Program-made: the position numbers and the translations under genes | In this document: one piece after another, positions 1 to 5,401 of the stretch | How positions within the stretch are numbered: position 1 is the first letter of the stretch | How the letters are laid out: each line of letters starts with the position of its first letter | Source of the DNA: Pseudomonadota bacterium | GTDB lineage: Bacteria > Pseudomonadota > Gammaproteobacteria > Acidiferrobacterales > Acidiferrobacteraceae | Reading direction: 5' to 3' | Assembly (NCBI GenBank): GCA_021797365.1 | Contig: JAJZZU010000207.1 | Location: forward strand, 1 to 5,422 | Length of the DNA stretch: 5,422 bases | The notes under the pieces: model-generated | What the model saw: the letters and a program-made list of their open reading frames with translations, nothing else | What the model was told of the DNA's origin: nothing | Databases searched by the model: none

Positions 1-802
1 CGCCGGAGGCCGTGCGCAACGCTCGCAGCTCTTGTTCCATGGCCTTTAGCTCCTCGTAGTGTTCGTCGTCCGGCGCGGGGCACGCGCAGTAGGCGATCGT
101 ACGCGGGTCGCAAAAACGCGCCAGGGTGTCGATATGACCGTCGGTGTCATCGCCGGCGAGATAACCGTGATGGAGCCAGAGGATACGATGCGCCGCCAGG
201 CGCAAGGCGAGCACGGCCTCGATGTCAGCGGCGCTCTGCTTCGGGTTGCGCGCCGGGGACAACAGGCAGCGGGCGGTGACCAGTAGGGTGCCTGCGCCGT
301 CGGACTCGACACTGCCGCCTTCGAGCACGAAGTCGGTCGACTCGAGCGGGATGGCGCCCAATGTCCCCTGCGCGTATATGGCACGCGTCAGGGCGTCGTC
401 ACGAGTGTAGGGGTACTTGCGCCCCCAGCCGTTGAATGCGAAATCCTGGAGGAGCAGACCGTGTTCCGTTTCCACCGTGAGCGGACCGTGATCGCGTACG
501 AACACGTCGTCGGACGGGGCCATGACGATCCGTACGCGCGCCTCGTCGGCCGCGGCCGCGCGTAGGGCGGCGCGTATGCGCACCTCATGGGGCTCGTCGT
601 AGGCCACGATGAGCGCGGTCTCGTAGCGGGTGATGGCGGCGGTGATGGCGGCGAAGGTGGCCAAGGCCTCGTCGAGGACCGGGGCCCAGTCACCGTAGGC
701 GTGGGGCCAGGTCAGCATGACCCCGGATTGCGGTTCCCATTCCGCGGGAAAGCGACGGACGGCGGTGGTGCGGTCCTGGCGCCGGATCGTGATCGTGGTC
801 AT
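1..802 (-). CDS. aguA: Agmatine deiminase, N-terminal 267 residues (runs off the window)
   Basis: Agmatine deiminase (peptidyl-arginine-deiminase-like, PAD_porph family) hydrolyses agmatine to N-carbamoylputrescine and ammonia in the cytoplasm, a step from arginine to putrescine. The reading frame is open to the window edge. Family landmarks appear in order: FPAEWEPQSGVMLTWPH (residues 18-34), FVRDHGP (101-107), FNGWGRKYPY (123-132), EGGSVE (161-166) and GDDTDGHID (217-225), which holds the expected catalytic His223 and Asp225. The family is usually about 340-370 residues, so some 75-100 are missing, including the nucleophilic cysteine near the C-terminus. The start is well fixed: an in-frame TAG lies two codons upstream of ATG 802. 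No Shine-Dalgarno sequence is visible. The gene lies 37 bases after the carboxylesterase and is probably co-transcribed with it. The usual partner, N-carbamoylputrescine amidase (AguB), is not in the window and could lie beyond base 1. Confidence 0.95.
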   Translation of the reverse strand, partial: MTTITIRRQDRTTAVRRFPAEWEPQSGVMLTWPHAYGDWAPVLDEALATFAAITAAITRYETALIVAYDEPHEVRIRAALRAAAADEARVRIVMAPSDDVFVRDHGPLTVETEHGLLLQDFAFNGWGRKYPYTRDDALTRAIYAQGTLGAIPLESTDFVLEGGSVESDGAGTLLVTARCLLSPARNPKQSAADIEAVLALRLAAHRILWLHHGYLAGDDTDGHIDTLARFCDPRTIAYCACPAPDDEHYEELKAMEQELRALRTASG

Positions 803-811
803 GGCGTTCTA

Positions 812-828
812 CGCAGTCGGGGTCTGCG
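812..828 (-). other. Small stem-loop in the gap ahead of aguA
   Basis: A 5-bp inverted repeat (CGCAG / CTGCG) encloses a 7-base loop. It fills much of the 37-base space between the carboxylesterase stop and the aguA ATG. In the mRNA it would sit about 10 bases upstream of the start, where a ribosome binding site would normally be. It has no U-tract, so it is not an intrinsic terminator. A stem this short can occur by chance; any effect on aguA translation is speculation. Confidence 0.25.
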
Positions 829-839
829 ATCTTAGCGGT

Positions 840-1535
840 TTAGCGGCGGCCCGCCAAGTCACCAGGCGTAAGCGCGCGGGCGAGAAAGCTCCGCAGGTCA
901 GCGATCTCGGTGTCGTTGATGTCGTGACCGATGGGGTAGGTATGCAATTCCGCGGCGATCCCATGGGTATCGAGCAGGGCCTGGGTTTTCAAGGCAAAGG
1001 CATAAGGAACCATGAGATCGTCCCTACCGTGCCCAAGAAACACAGGTGCGCCATCGTTGACGCGTGGCAGTCCTTCGGCAAAGCGGTGCGCAAGCGGCAG
1101 ATAGGTCGACAATCCGATGCACGCGGCCAGGTGCTGCGGGCCGGTGAGGGCGGTATACAGGGCCACCGCCCCCCCTTGCGAGAAACCACCGAGGATGACG
1201 CGCTCGGCCGGTATGCCGTGGCCGGCCTGCTCTCTGATGAGATCGCTGACCGCCTGCGAGGCACGCTGGATGCCGGCCTCGTCCTGAGGATCTTCCGGGC
1301 GCGTGCCATAGAGATCGAACCAGGCCGGCATGCATGCCCCGCCGTTCAATGTAACCGCCTGAATCGGGGCATGCGGGAAGACGAAGCGCATGGCCTTGCC
1401 GGTGGCGTCCGCGAAGGCCTCGACGAACCCCGCGAAATCGTGGCCGTCGGCGCCTAGGCCGTGGAGCCAGATGAACGCGTAATGAGGGTGCGGGCCGGTG
1501 GCGTACTGAAGGGCGGGCTGCTCGAAAAAGCTCAT
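840..1535 (-). CDS. Alpha/beta-hydrolase carboxylesterase (COG0400 / Abhydrolase_2 family)
   Basis: This is a 231-residue cytoplasmic serine esterase of the carboxylesterase/lysophospholipase group, which hydrolyses short-chain esters; the natural substrate cannot be told from sequence. The catalytic triad is complete: nucleophile Ser119 in GGFSQGG (116-122), Asp173 in HGRDDLMVP (169-177) and His204 in PIGHD (201-205). The oxyanion-side motif WLHGLGADGHDF (23-34) and FPHAPIQAVTLNGG (53-66) are typical, and the length is normal for the family. No signal peptide is seen. I chose ATG 1535 (MSFFEQ) because the frame upstream, open to about 1628, adds residues unlike the family and would overlap the previous gene. 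There is no Shine-Dalgarno sequence. A TATAAT sits six bases before the ATG, so the message may be leaderless. The gene lies 89 bases downstream of the CsrA-like gene and 37 bases upstream of aguA. Confidence 0.92.
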   Translation of the reverse strand: MSFFEQPALQYATGPHPHYAFIWLHGLGADGHDFAGFVEAFADATGKAMRFVFPHAPIQAVTLNGGACMPAWFDLYGTRPEDPQDEAGIQRASQAVSDLIREQAGHGIPAERVILGGFSQGGAVALYTALTGPQHLAACIGLSTYLPLAHRFAEGLPRVNDGAPVFLGHGRDDLMVPYAFALKTQALLDTHGIAAELHTYPIGHDINDTEIADLRSFLARALTPGDLAGRR

Positions 1536-1541
1536 GGCGCA

Positions 1542-1570
1542 ATTATAGCCTGGGACGGTCGCCGTGGAGA
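1542..1570 (-). promoter_or_regulatory. Putative sigma-70 promoter giving a leaderless carboxylesterase mRNA
   Basis: On the minus strand a perfect TATAAT (1547-1542) is followed by TGCGCC and then the ATG at 1535. Counting the hexamer as -12 to -7 puts +1 exactly on the A of the ATG. The -35 at the standard 17-base spacing, TCTCCA (1570-1565), matches consensus at only three of six positions, and there is no extended -10 TG. A perfect -10 in such GC-rich sequence is uncommon, but the weak -35 keeps this tentative. If real, the carboxylesterase and aguA can be expressed independently of the CsrA-like gene upstream. Confidence 0.42.
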
Positions 1571-1624
1571 AGTCGCGACCGCGCAGCGCCCCCGGGCTTT
1601 GGCCACCACTGCCCCGCCAAGGGC

Positions 1625-1840
1625 TCACGAGGTACCGGAGGAGATACGCGCAGGCGCACGTCGCACTGCCAAGGGTTTGGGGGCGATGATGGCGAGACGC
1701 GTATGGCCGCGCGCCGTGGTCGCCACCAGGATCTCCAAAGGCCCCCCGGTAAACAGTTCGGCGGCAAGCAGCTGGGGATCGGTGCCGGACGCCAGATCAA
1801 TGAGGACGCGCTCGCCGCGCTTACGGGTGATGAGGAGCAT
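1625..1840 (-). CDS. CsrA-family RNA-binding regulator of the RsmN/RsmF type (helical insertion)
   Basis: This 71-residue protein reads as CsrA interrupted by an insertion. CsrA proteins are post-transcriptional regulators that bind GGA motifs in mRNA leaders and small RNAs. MLLITRKRGERVLID (1-15) matches CsrA strands 1-2; PLEILVATTARG (34-45), HTRLAIIAPK (46-55) and PLAVRR (56-61) match strands 3-5, with the hallmark APK followed by a V-x-R element. Arg61 lines up with CsrA Arg44, the key RNA contact; Arg6 is also kept. About 18 extra residues, roughly 16-33 (DPQLLAAELF in the middle, predicted helical), lie between strands 2 and 3. From memory, Pseudomonas RsmN/RsmF has a helix at the same place and a similar length (about 71 residues). 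The two acidic residues that follow Arg44 in CsrA are Ala-Pro here. No Shine-Dalgarno sequence precedes the ATG. The gene is divergent from the DUF1015 gene and first in its block. Confidence 0.85.
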   Translation of the reverse strand: MLLITRKRGERVLIDLASGTDPQLLAAELFTGGPLEILVATTARGHTRLAIIAPKPLAVRRAPARISSGTS

Positions 1841-1845
1841 GCGGT

Positions 1846-1874
1846 GTTGTAGCGCGAAACTGCGCGTGCGTCGA
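1846..1874 (-). promoter_or_regulatory. Weak candidate promoter for the CsrA-like gene
   Basis: TACAAC (1851-1846) and TCGACG (1874-1869) are spaced by 17 bases on the minus strand, and each matches sigma-70 consensus at four of six positions. The -10 ends five bases before the ATG at 1840, so transcription would start within the start codon, like the promoter of the next gene. Matches of this quality are common by chance. Confidence 0.22.
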
Positions 1875-1907
1875 TAGCCGATTGGCCACAGATACGCAGG
1901 TCGGTCT

Positions 1908-1920
1908 CCGGCTGTGCCGG
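1908..1920. repeat. Short inverted repeat in the divergent intergenic gap
   Basis: CCGGC-TGT-GCCGG is a perfect 5-bp inverted repeat with a 3-base centre. It lies 68 bases upstream of the CsrA-like start and 57 bases upstream of the DUF1015 start, inside the 136-base gap between the two divergent genes. It could be an operator half-site pair or a small hairpin, but it is short enough to be chance in GC-rich DNA. I see no other organised element in this gap. Confidence 0.25.
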
Positions 1921-1976
1921 TTTACTTGACCTCGGAAATGGGTTTGAATGAGGGCCTTCTCGTTTCCGGGGTACCC

Positions 1977-3191
1977 ATGAGCCTCATACGTCCCTTCCGT
2001 GGTCTGCGGCCTGATGCCGCGCACGCGGCTGCCGTGATCGCACCTCCGTATGATGTCTTGAGCAGTGCCGAGGCACGCGAGGCGGTGGCCGGACGACCAT
2101 GGAGCTTTCTGCATGTCTCCAAGGCCGAGGTCGATCTGCCGGTGGACACCAACCCCACAGACGAGGCGGTGTTTCGGCAGGCGGCACGCAACTGGGCGCG
2201 GCTGCGCCGCGAGGTCCTGATCCAGGATGCCTCGCCCTGTTATTATTGCTATGAATTGACGATGGGTGACCACGTCCAAAAGGGTTTGGTCGCGGCGGCC
2301 TCGGTGGAGGCCTATGCCGAGGGACGTATCCGCCGCCACGAGCTGACGCGTCCGGACAAGGAGCGTGACCGGGTCCGTCATATCGAGGCCCTGAACGCCC
2401 AGACCGGGCCGGCGTTCCTCACGTTTCGCGCGCAGCCGGAGATCGCGGCCTTGCTGGCGCGCGCCTCCGAGGGCCCGGCCTTGATCGACGCGCCCCTGCA
2501 GGGGGTCCGGCATCGCCTGTGGGTGGTGGCTGAGACCGATCTGATCGCGCGCCTCACCGCCGCCTTCGAGCGTCTTCCCCGGATCTATATCGCCGATGGC
2601 CACCACAGAACCGCGGCCGCGAAGGTCGTGGCGACGAGTCGCGGGCCGCAGCCCGGTGCCCATCACGGGTTTCTTTCAGTGCTGTTTCCGGATAACGAGA
2701 TGCAGATCCTGAACTATGACCGGGTCGTGGCCGATCTGAATGGACGGGGCGTTCCCGAGCTGCAGGAGGCCCTGGCGGCGCTCTTCGAGATCGTGCCCGA
2801 GGAGGCCCCGGTACGCCCGCGCGCGCCCGCCGAGTTTGGGATGTATCTCGCGGGGCACTGGTACCGCCTGCGTTGGCGCGGGACCCGACCCCAGGACCCC
2901 GTGGCGCGCCTCGATGTGAGCCTACTGCAGGATCGGGTACTGGCACCGCTTTTCGGGATCACCGACCCGCGCCGCGATCAGCGCATTGATTTCGTGGGAG
3001 GTATTCGTGGTCCGGCGGCGCTCGCCGAACGCATCGATCGCATGGGAGGCGTGGCGTTTACACTCTACCCCACAGGACTTCAGGATCTTATGGCAGTGGC
3101 CGACCAGGACGCGGTCATGCCTCCCAAATCCACCTGGTTCGAGCCCAAGCTTGCCGATGGGCTCGTGTCCTACAGCCTGGAGGAGGGTTAG
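1977..3191 (+). CDS. DUF1015 family protein (COG4198-type), function unknown
   Basis: This 404-residue soluble protein belongs to the conserved DUF1015 family, which has no assigned reaction. Recognisable blocks are PFRGLRPD (6-13), IAPPYDVLSS (21-30), SFLHV (43-47), RHELTRPDKERDR (120-132), YIADGHHRTAA (204-214), and the C-terminal MPPKSTWFEPKLADGLV (381-397). The DGHHR element resembles the nucleotide-binding motif of ParB/sulfiredoxin-fold proteins, including archaeal free-serine kinase; kinase-like chemistry is only an inference. Length is usual for the family and no membrane segment is seen. I prefer ATG 1977 because PFRGLRP lies close to the N-terminus in relatives and GGGG (1968-1971) is spaced five bases before it. 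In-frame starts at 1914 (GTG) and 1938 (ATG) would add 21 or 13 residues of no family likeness. The gene stands alone on its strand; in other bacteria relatives are, from memory, often beside serA/serC, which are absent here. Confidence 0.9.
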   Translation: MSLIRPFRGLRPDAAHAAAVIAPPYDVLSSAEAREAVAGRPWSFLHVSKAEVDLPVDTNPTDEAVFRQAARNWARLRREVLIQDASPCYYCYELTMGDHVQKGLVAAASVEAYAEGRIRRHELTRPDKERDRVRHIEALNAQTGPAFLTFRAQPEIAALLARASEGPALIDAPLQGVRHRLWVVAETDLIARLTAAFERLPRIYIADGHHRTAAAKVVATSRGPQPGAHHGFLSVLFPDNEMQILNYDRVVADLNGRGVPELQEALAALFEIVPEEAPVRPRAPAEFGMYLAGHWYRLRWRGTRPQDPVARLDVSLLQDRVLAPLFGITDPRRDQRIDFVGGIRGPAALAERIDRMGGVAFTLYPTGLQDLMAVADQDAVMPPKSTWFEPKLADGLVSYSLEEG

Positions 3192-3511
3192 GCCGGGCAG
3201 AGGCGCGGGGCCCGGCACGCGCCCGTCGATTCTCCACCATCTAGACCATGGATCTTCAATTTATTGCCCTTGGCGAAATCCACGAGAAAGCTAAATGCGC
3301 TCGGGTTTACGCTTTTCAGTTCCGGATCCACCACCAGACACTTGCGGCCATCTATCACCTGCGGCTGCACATAATGCGAGTAACGGATGCGGCGATCCAT
3401 GCCAAAGGTGGAAAGACTGCCGCTGATCCGTTCTATCCAGTCGCTCGGTCTGAAGGTGCGGCCGTCCTCGGTTACCCCCTCGATCACGATCTTGTTACCC
3501 ACTTCCATCAT
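3188..3511 (-). CDS. DUF3579 family protein, function unknown
   Basis: This 107-residue protein matches the small proteobacterial family DUF3579. The core is IVIEGVTEDGRTFRPSDW (9-26), then ERISGSLSTFG (27-37), YSHYVQPQVIDGRKCLVVD (44-62) and FLVDFAKGNKLKIHG (75-89). The last 17 or so residues, GGES to the end, are low-complexity and look unlike the family core. No role is known; there is no signal peptide or membrane span. Two adjacent ATG codons (3511 and 3508) are possible starts. I took 3511 since GGGGG lies eight bases before it; a GTG at 3526 is less likely. It follows pyrD by 69 bases with no terminator between, so co-transcription is likely. Its TAA overlaps the TAG of the convergent DUF1015 gene. 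G+C is about 52% here (counted over 3241-3600), lower than in the flanking genes. Confidence 0.88.
   Translation of the reverse strand: MMEVGNKIVIEGVTEDGRTFRPSDWIERISGSLSTFGMDRRIRYSHYVQPQVIDGRKCLVVDPELKSVNPSAFSFLVDFAKGNKLKIHGLDGGESTGACRAPRLCPA
3192..3216. other. GC-rich stem-loop directly after the DUF1015 stop codon
   Basis: GCCGGGC (3192-3198) and GCCCGGC (3210-3216) form a perfect 7-bp stem with an 11-base loop, starting the base after the DUF1015 TAG. Neither strand shows a T-run after the stem, so it is not a standard intrinsic terminator. It could still slow polymerase or protect the DUF1015 mRNA 3' end. On the other strand it lies within the last codons of the DUF3579 gene. Confidence 0.4.
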
Positions 3512-3580
3512 CGCTTCTACCCCCACTGTCCTACTGCCTATGCGTGTCGTCCTTTACCTGCTAAGGATAGCTCATTTTCA

Positions 3581-4684
3581 TCAGAATTTTACCGTATTGG
3601 GTCTTGATCCGGACGAAAGGTTCCGTCGCGCCGCGGAAAGCGCCTCACCGAGGTTATCCTGGCCACCGGCGTGCACGCGCTCCACGAGCCCTGCGAGGAT
3701 GGCCGGTACGAGTCCCGGTCCTTCATAAATCAATCCGGTATAAAGCTGCAGCAAGGAGGCCCCCGCCAATAAGTGTTGCCAGGCATCCTCTGCATTATTT
3801 ATGCCACCGACGCCTATGATAGGGATATCCGGTAACGCCTTGAATACCCGCGATATTATCTCCCGGGACAGGGTCGTGAGCGGCGCCCCGGAGAGCCCTC
3901 CTGGTTCACGAGCCGCAGGCCCATGCCCCAGAGTGGGGCGACTGACCGTAGTATTGGTGGCGATGACCGCATCACAGAGGCCTTCGGCGAGGACCGCAAG
4001 CAGGGCCGCGAGCGTCTCTTGCGTAAAATCCGGCGCGATCTTCACCGCAATCGGGACGTACCGCCCGCTTCGCCGGCGGAGCGCGGCCTGATCCTCGCGC
4101 AGGGCCCCGAGCAGGAGGCGTGCGGCCTCCGGCTCCTGAAGGGCGCGCAGGCCCGGGGTATTGGGCGAGGACAGGTTGACAGTCAGGTAGTCGGCGTAAG
4201 GGGCGAGTGCCGCAAACCCCAGCCGGTAGTCGTCGACGGCGCGATCCAGGGGCGTATCGCGGTTCTTGCCGATGTTCACGCCGATGGGGAGGGCAGGGCG
4301 CTCGGCCCGCAAGCGCGCCGCCAGCGACTCCATGCCGGCGTTGTTGAAGCCGAGACGATTGATGAGCGCGCGTTGCTCGGCGAGCCGGAAGAGGCGCGGG
4401 CGGGGGTTGCCGGGCTGCGCGCGTGGGGTGACCGTGCCGACCTCGAGGAAGCCGAATCCGAGCGCCGCCAGGCCGCGCAGGGCACGGCCGTTCTTGTCGA
4501 ACCCGGCGGCAAGCCCCAACGGGTTGGTAAATGGCAGGCCGAGGGCCTGGACCGCCAAGGGGCTGCCGGTCGCCGTGGCCGGTGCCGGGCGCACGGCGCC
4601 GTAGGCGCGCAGGGCGCGCAGGGCGGCCTCATGGGCGATCTCGGGGGGTAGGCGAAACAGCCAGGGACGAAGGGCCTTGTACAC
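3581..4684 (-). CDS. pyrD: Dihydroorotate dehydrogenase, class 2 (quinone-linked)
   Basis: PyrD oxidises dihydroorotate to orotate, the fourth step of de novo pyrimidine synthesis, passing electrons through FMN to membrane quinone. At 367 residues it has the class 2 length. The N-terminal helical segment MYKALRPWLFRLPPEIAHE (1-19) is the membrane-associating, quinone-tunnel part that only class 2 enzymes carry. Then follow NPLGLAAGFDKNG (54-66), EVGTVTPRAQPGNPRPR (81-97), NRLGFNNAG (109-117), GVNIGKN (135-141), VNLSSPNTPGLR (169-180, catalytic base Ser173 rather than the class 1 cysteine), VKIAPDF (214-220), ATNTTVSR (242-249), GGLSGAPL (262-269), IGVGGI (290-295) and QLYTGLIYEGP (313-323). 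The start is GTG, placed directly after the TAG of the pseudouridine synthase gene, so translation is probably coupled. About 25 residues after the barrel (from 343) are variable. Confidence 0.97.
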   Translation of the reverse strand: MYKALRPWLFRLPPEIAHEAALRALRAYGAVRPAPATATGSPLAVQALGLPFTNPLGLAAGFDKNGRALRGLAALGFGFLEVGTVTPRAQPGNPRPRLFRLAEQRALINRLGFNNAGMESLAARLRAERPALPIGVNIGKNRDTPLDRAVDDYRLGFAALAPYADYLTVNLSSPNTPGLRALQEPEAARLLLGALREDQAALRRRSGRYVPIAVKIAPDFTQETLAALLAVLAEGLCDAVIATNTTVSRPTLGHGPAAREPGGLSGAPLTTLSREIISRVFKALPDIPIIGVGGINNAEDAWQHLLAGASLLQLYTGLIYEGPGLVPAILAGLVERVHAGGQDNLGEALSAARRNLSSGSRPNTVKF

Positions 4685-5401
4685 CTAGAAGCGCTCGCCC
4701 GGGGCCAGCATGCGCCACTGGCCCGGCTTGAGGCCGCCTAGACGCACGCGCCCGATGCGTACGCGCTTTAGGGCGCGCACCTCGTGCCCGACCTCGTGGA
4801 GCATGCGCCGAATCTGGCGTTTGCGCCCTTCGGTCAGGATCATGATCAGGGCGTCGGGCCCCAGGCGCTCGACGCGTATCGGGCGCAAGGGTCTGTCATC
4901 GAGCATGAAGGGCCCGCGCAATGTCGCGAGGGTGGCATCCTGGATCGGCGCGTCGACGCGTACATGATACTCCTTCTCGATGACATGGTCGCCGATCAAG
5001 AGGCGCGCGATGCGTCCGTCCTCGGTGAGCACCAAAAGCCCCTGGGAGTCGATGTCGAGGCGTCCCGCCACCGCCAGCCCAGAGGGTACGCGCGGCAGCG
5101 GTGCAGGACCGGCATAGGAGTCTCCCGTGAGCAGGACGTGCGCGCTCTGATAGCCCTTTTCCGGTTGCCCCGATACATAGCCCAGCGGTTTATTCAAAAG
5201 GATGGTGACGCGCCGCTCCTGGCGGGCCCGCGCTGTGGGGGCGAGCGTGATGCGCGCATCGGGGGCGGCACGTTCGCCGAGCACCGCACGGTGTCCATCG
5301 ACCTCCACCAGGCCCTGCTCCAGGTAGTGATCGGCCTCGCGCCGTGAACACACCCCGCGCGAGGCCAGCAGTTTCGAGATGCGCACGAGGGTGTCGGTCA
5401 T
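4685..5401 (-). CDS. RsuA/RluB/RluE/RluF-family 23S rRNA pseudouridine synthase, RluF-like
   Basis: This enzyme converts a uridine in rRNA to pseudouridine. An N-terminal S4 RNA-binding domain (about 6-50; RISKLLASRGVCSRREADHYL, 7-27, in part) is followed by the catalytic domain with LLNKPLGYVSGQ (68-79), GRLDIDSQGLLVLTEDG (113-129; catalytic Asp116), EKEYHVRV (142-149) and GRKRQIRRMLHEVGHEV (192-208). The S4 sequence and the GRLD-x-DSQGL form are closest, in my recollection, to E. coli RluF (modifies U2604 of 23S rRNA), but at 238 residues it lacks RluF's long basic tail, and it carries a longer stretch between GYVSGQ and GRLD (80-112). The target site is therefore not certain. ATG 5401 has a weak GGAA eight bases upstream. 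The gene leads the block, and pyrD follows with no gap; its own promoter must lie beyond base 5422. Confidence 0.9.
   Translation of the reverse strand: MTDTLVRISKLLASRGVCSRREADHYLEQGLVEVDGHRAVLGERAAPDARITLAPTARARQERRVTILLNKPLGYVSGQPEKGYQSAHVLLTGDSYAGPAPLPRVPSGLAVAGRLDIDSQGLLVLTEDGRIARLLIGDHVIEKEYHVRVDAPIQDATLATLRGPFMLDDRPLRPIRVERLGPDALIMILTEGRKRQIRRMLHEVGHEVRALKRVRIGRVRLGGLKPGQWRMLAPGERF

Noticed and set aside
717..1457. A 246-codon open frame on the plus strand opposite the carboxylesterase
   Set aside because: It lies antisense to a gene with a full catalytic triad, its translation matches no family I know, and long antisense frames are expected in GC-rich DNA.
1536..1628. Longer carboxylesterase form starting near 1628
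   Set aside because: The additional 31 residues resemble no family member, would overlap the CsrA-like stop, and include the TATAAT as coding sequence.
1926..1954. TTGACC as a possible -35 for DUF1015
   Set aside because: No acceptable -10 lies 16-18 bases downstream (TGAGGG at 17), so I could not support a promoter.
1969..1976. Perfect 8-base palindrome GGGTACCC just before the DUF1015 start
   Set aside because: It has no loop, so it cannot form a hairpin, and its GGG is better explained as part of the ribosome binding site.
1821..2666. A 281-codon open frame on the minus strand opposite DUF1015
   Set aside because: It is rich in Arg, Gly and His with no recognisable motif, overlaps the start of the CsrA-like gene, and is antisense to a clear family member.
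4609..4625. Tandem repeat of gcgcgcagg
   Set aside because: It encodes the Ala-Leu-Arg-Ala-Leu-Arg-Ala segment of the PyrD N-terminal helix, so the repeat follows from the protein sequence.
3923..4651. A 242-codon open frame on the plus strand opposite pyrD
   Set aside because: It is the shadow of pyrD, whose motifs are continuous through the whole stretch.
4784..5347. A 187-codon open frame on the plus strand opposite the pseudouridine synthase
   Set aside because: The minus-strand frame holds an intact S4 domain and catalytic motif; the plus frame has no known motif.
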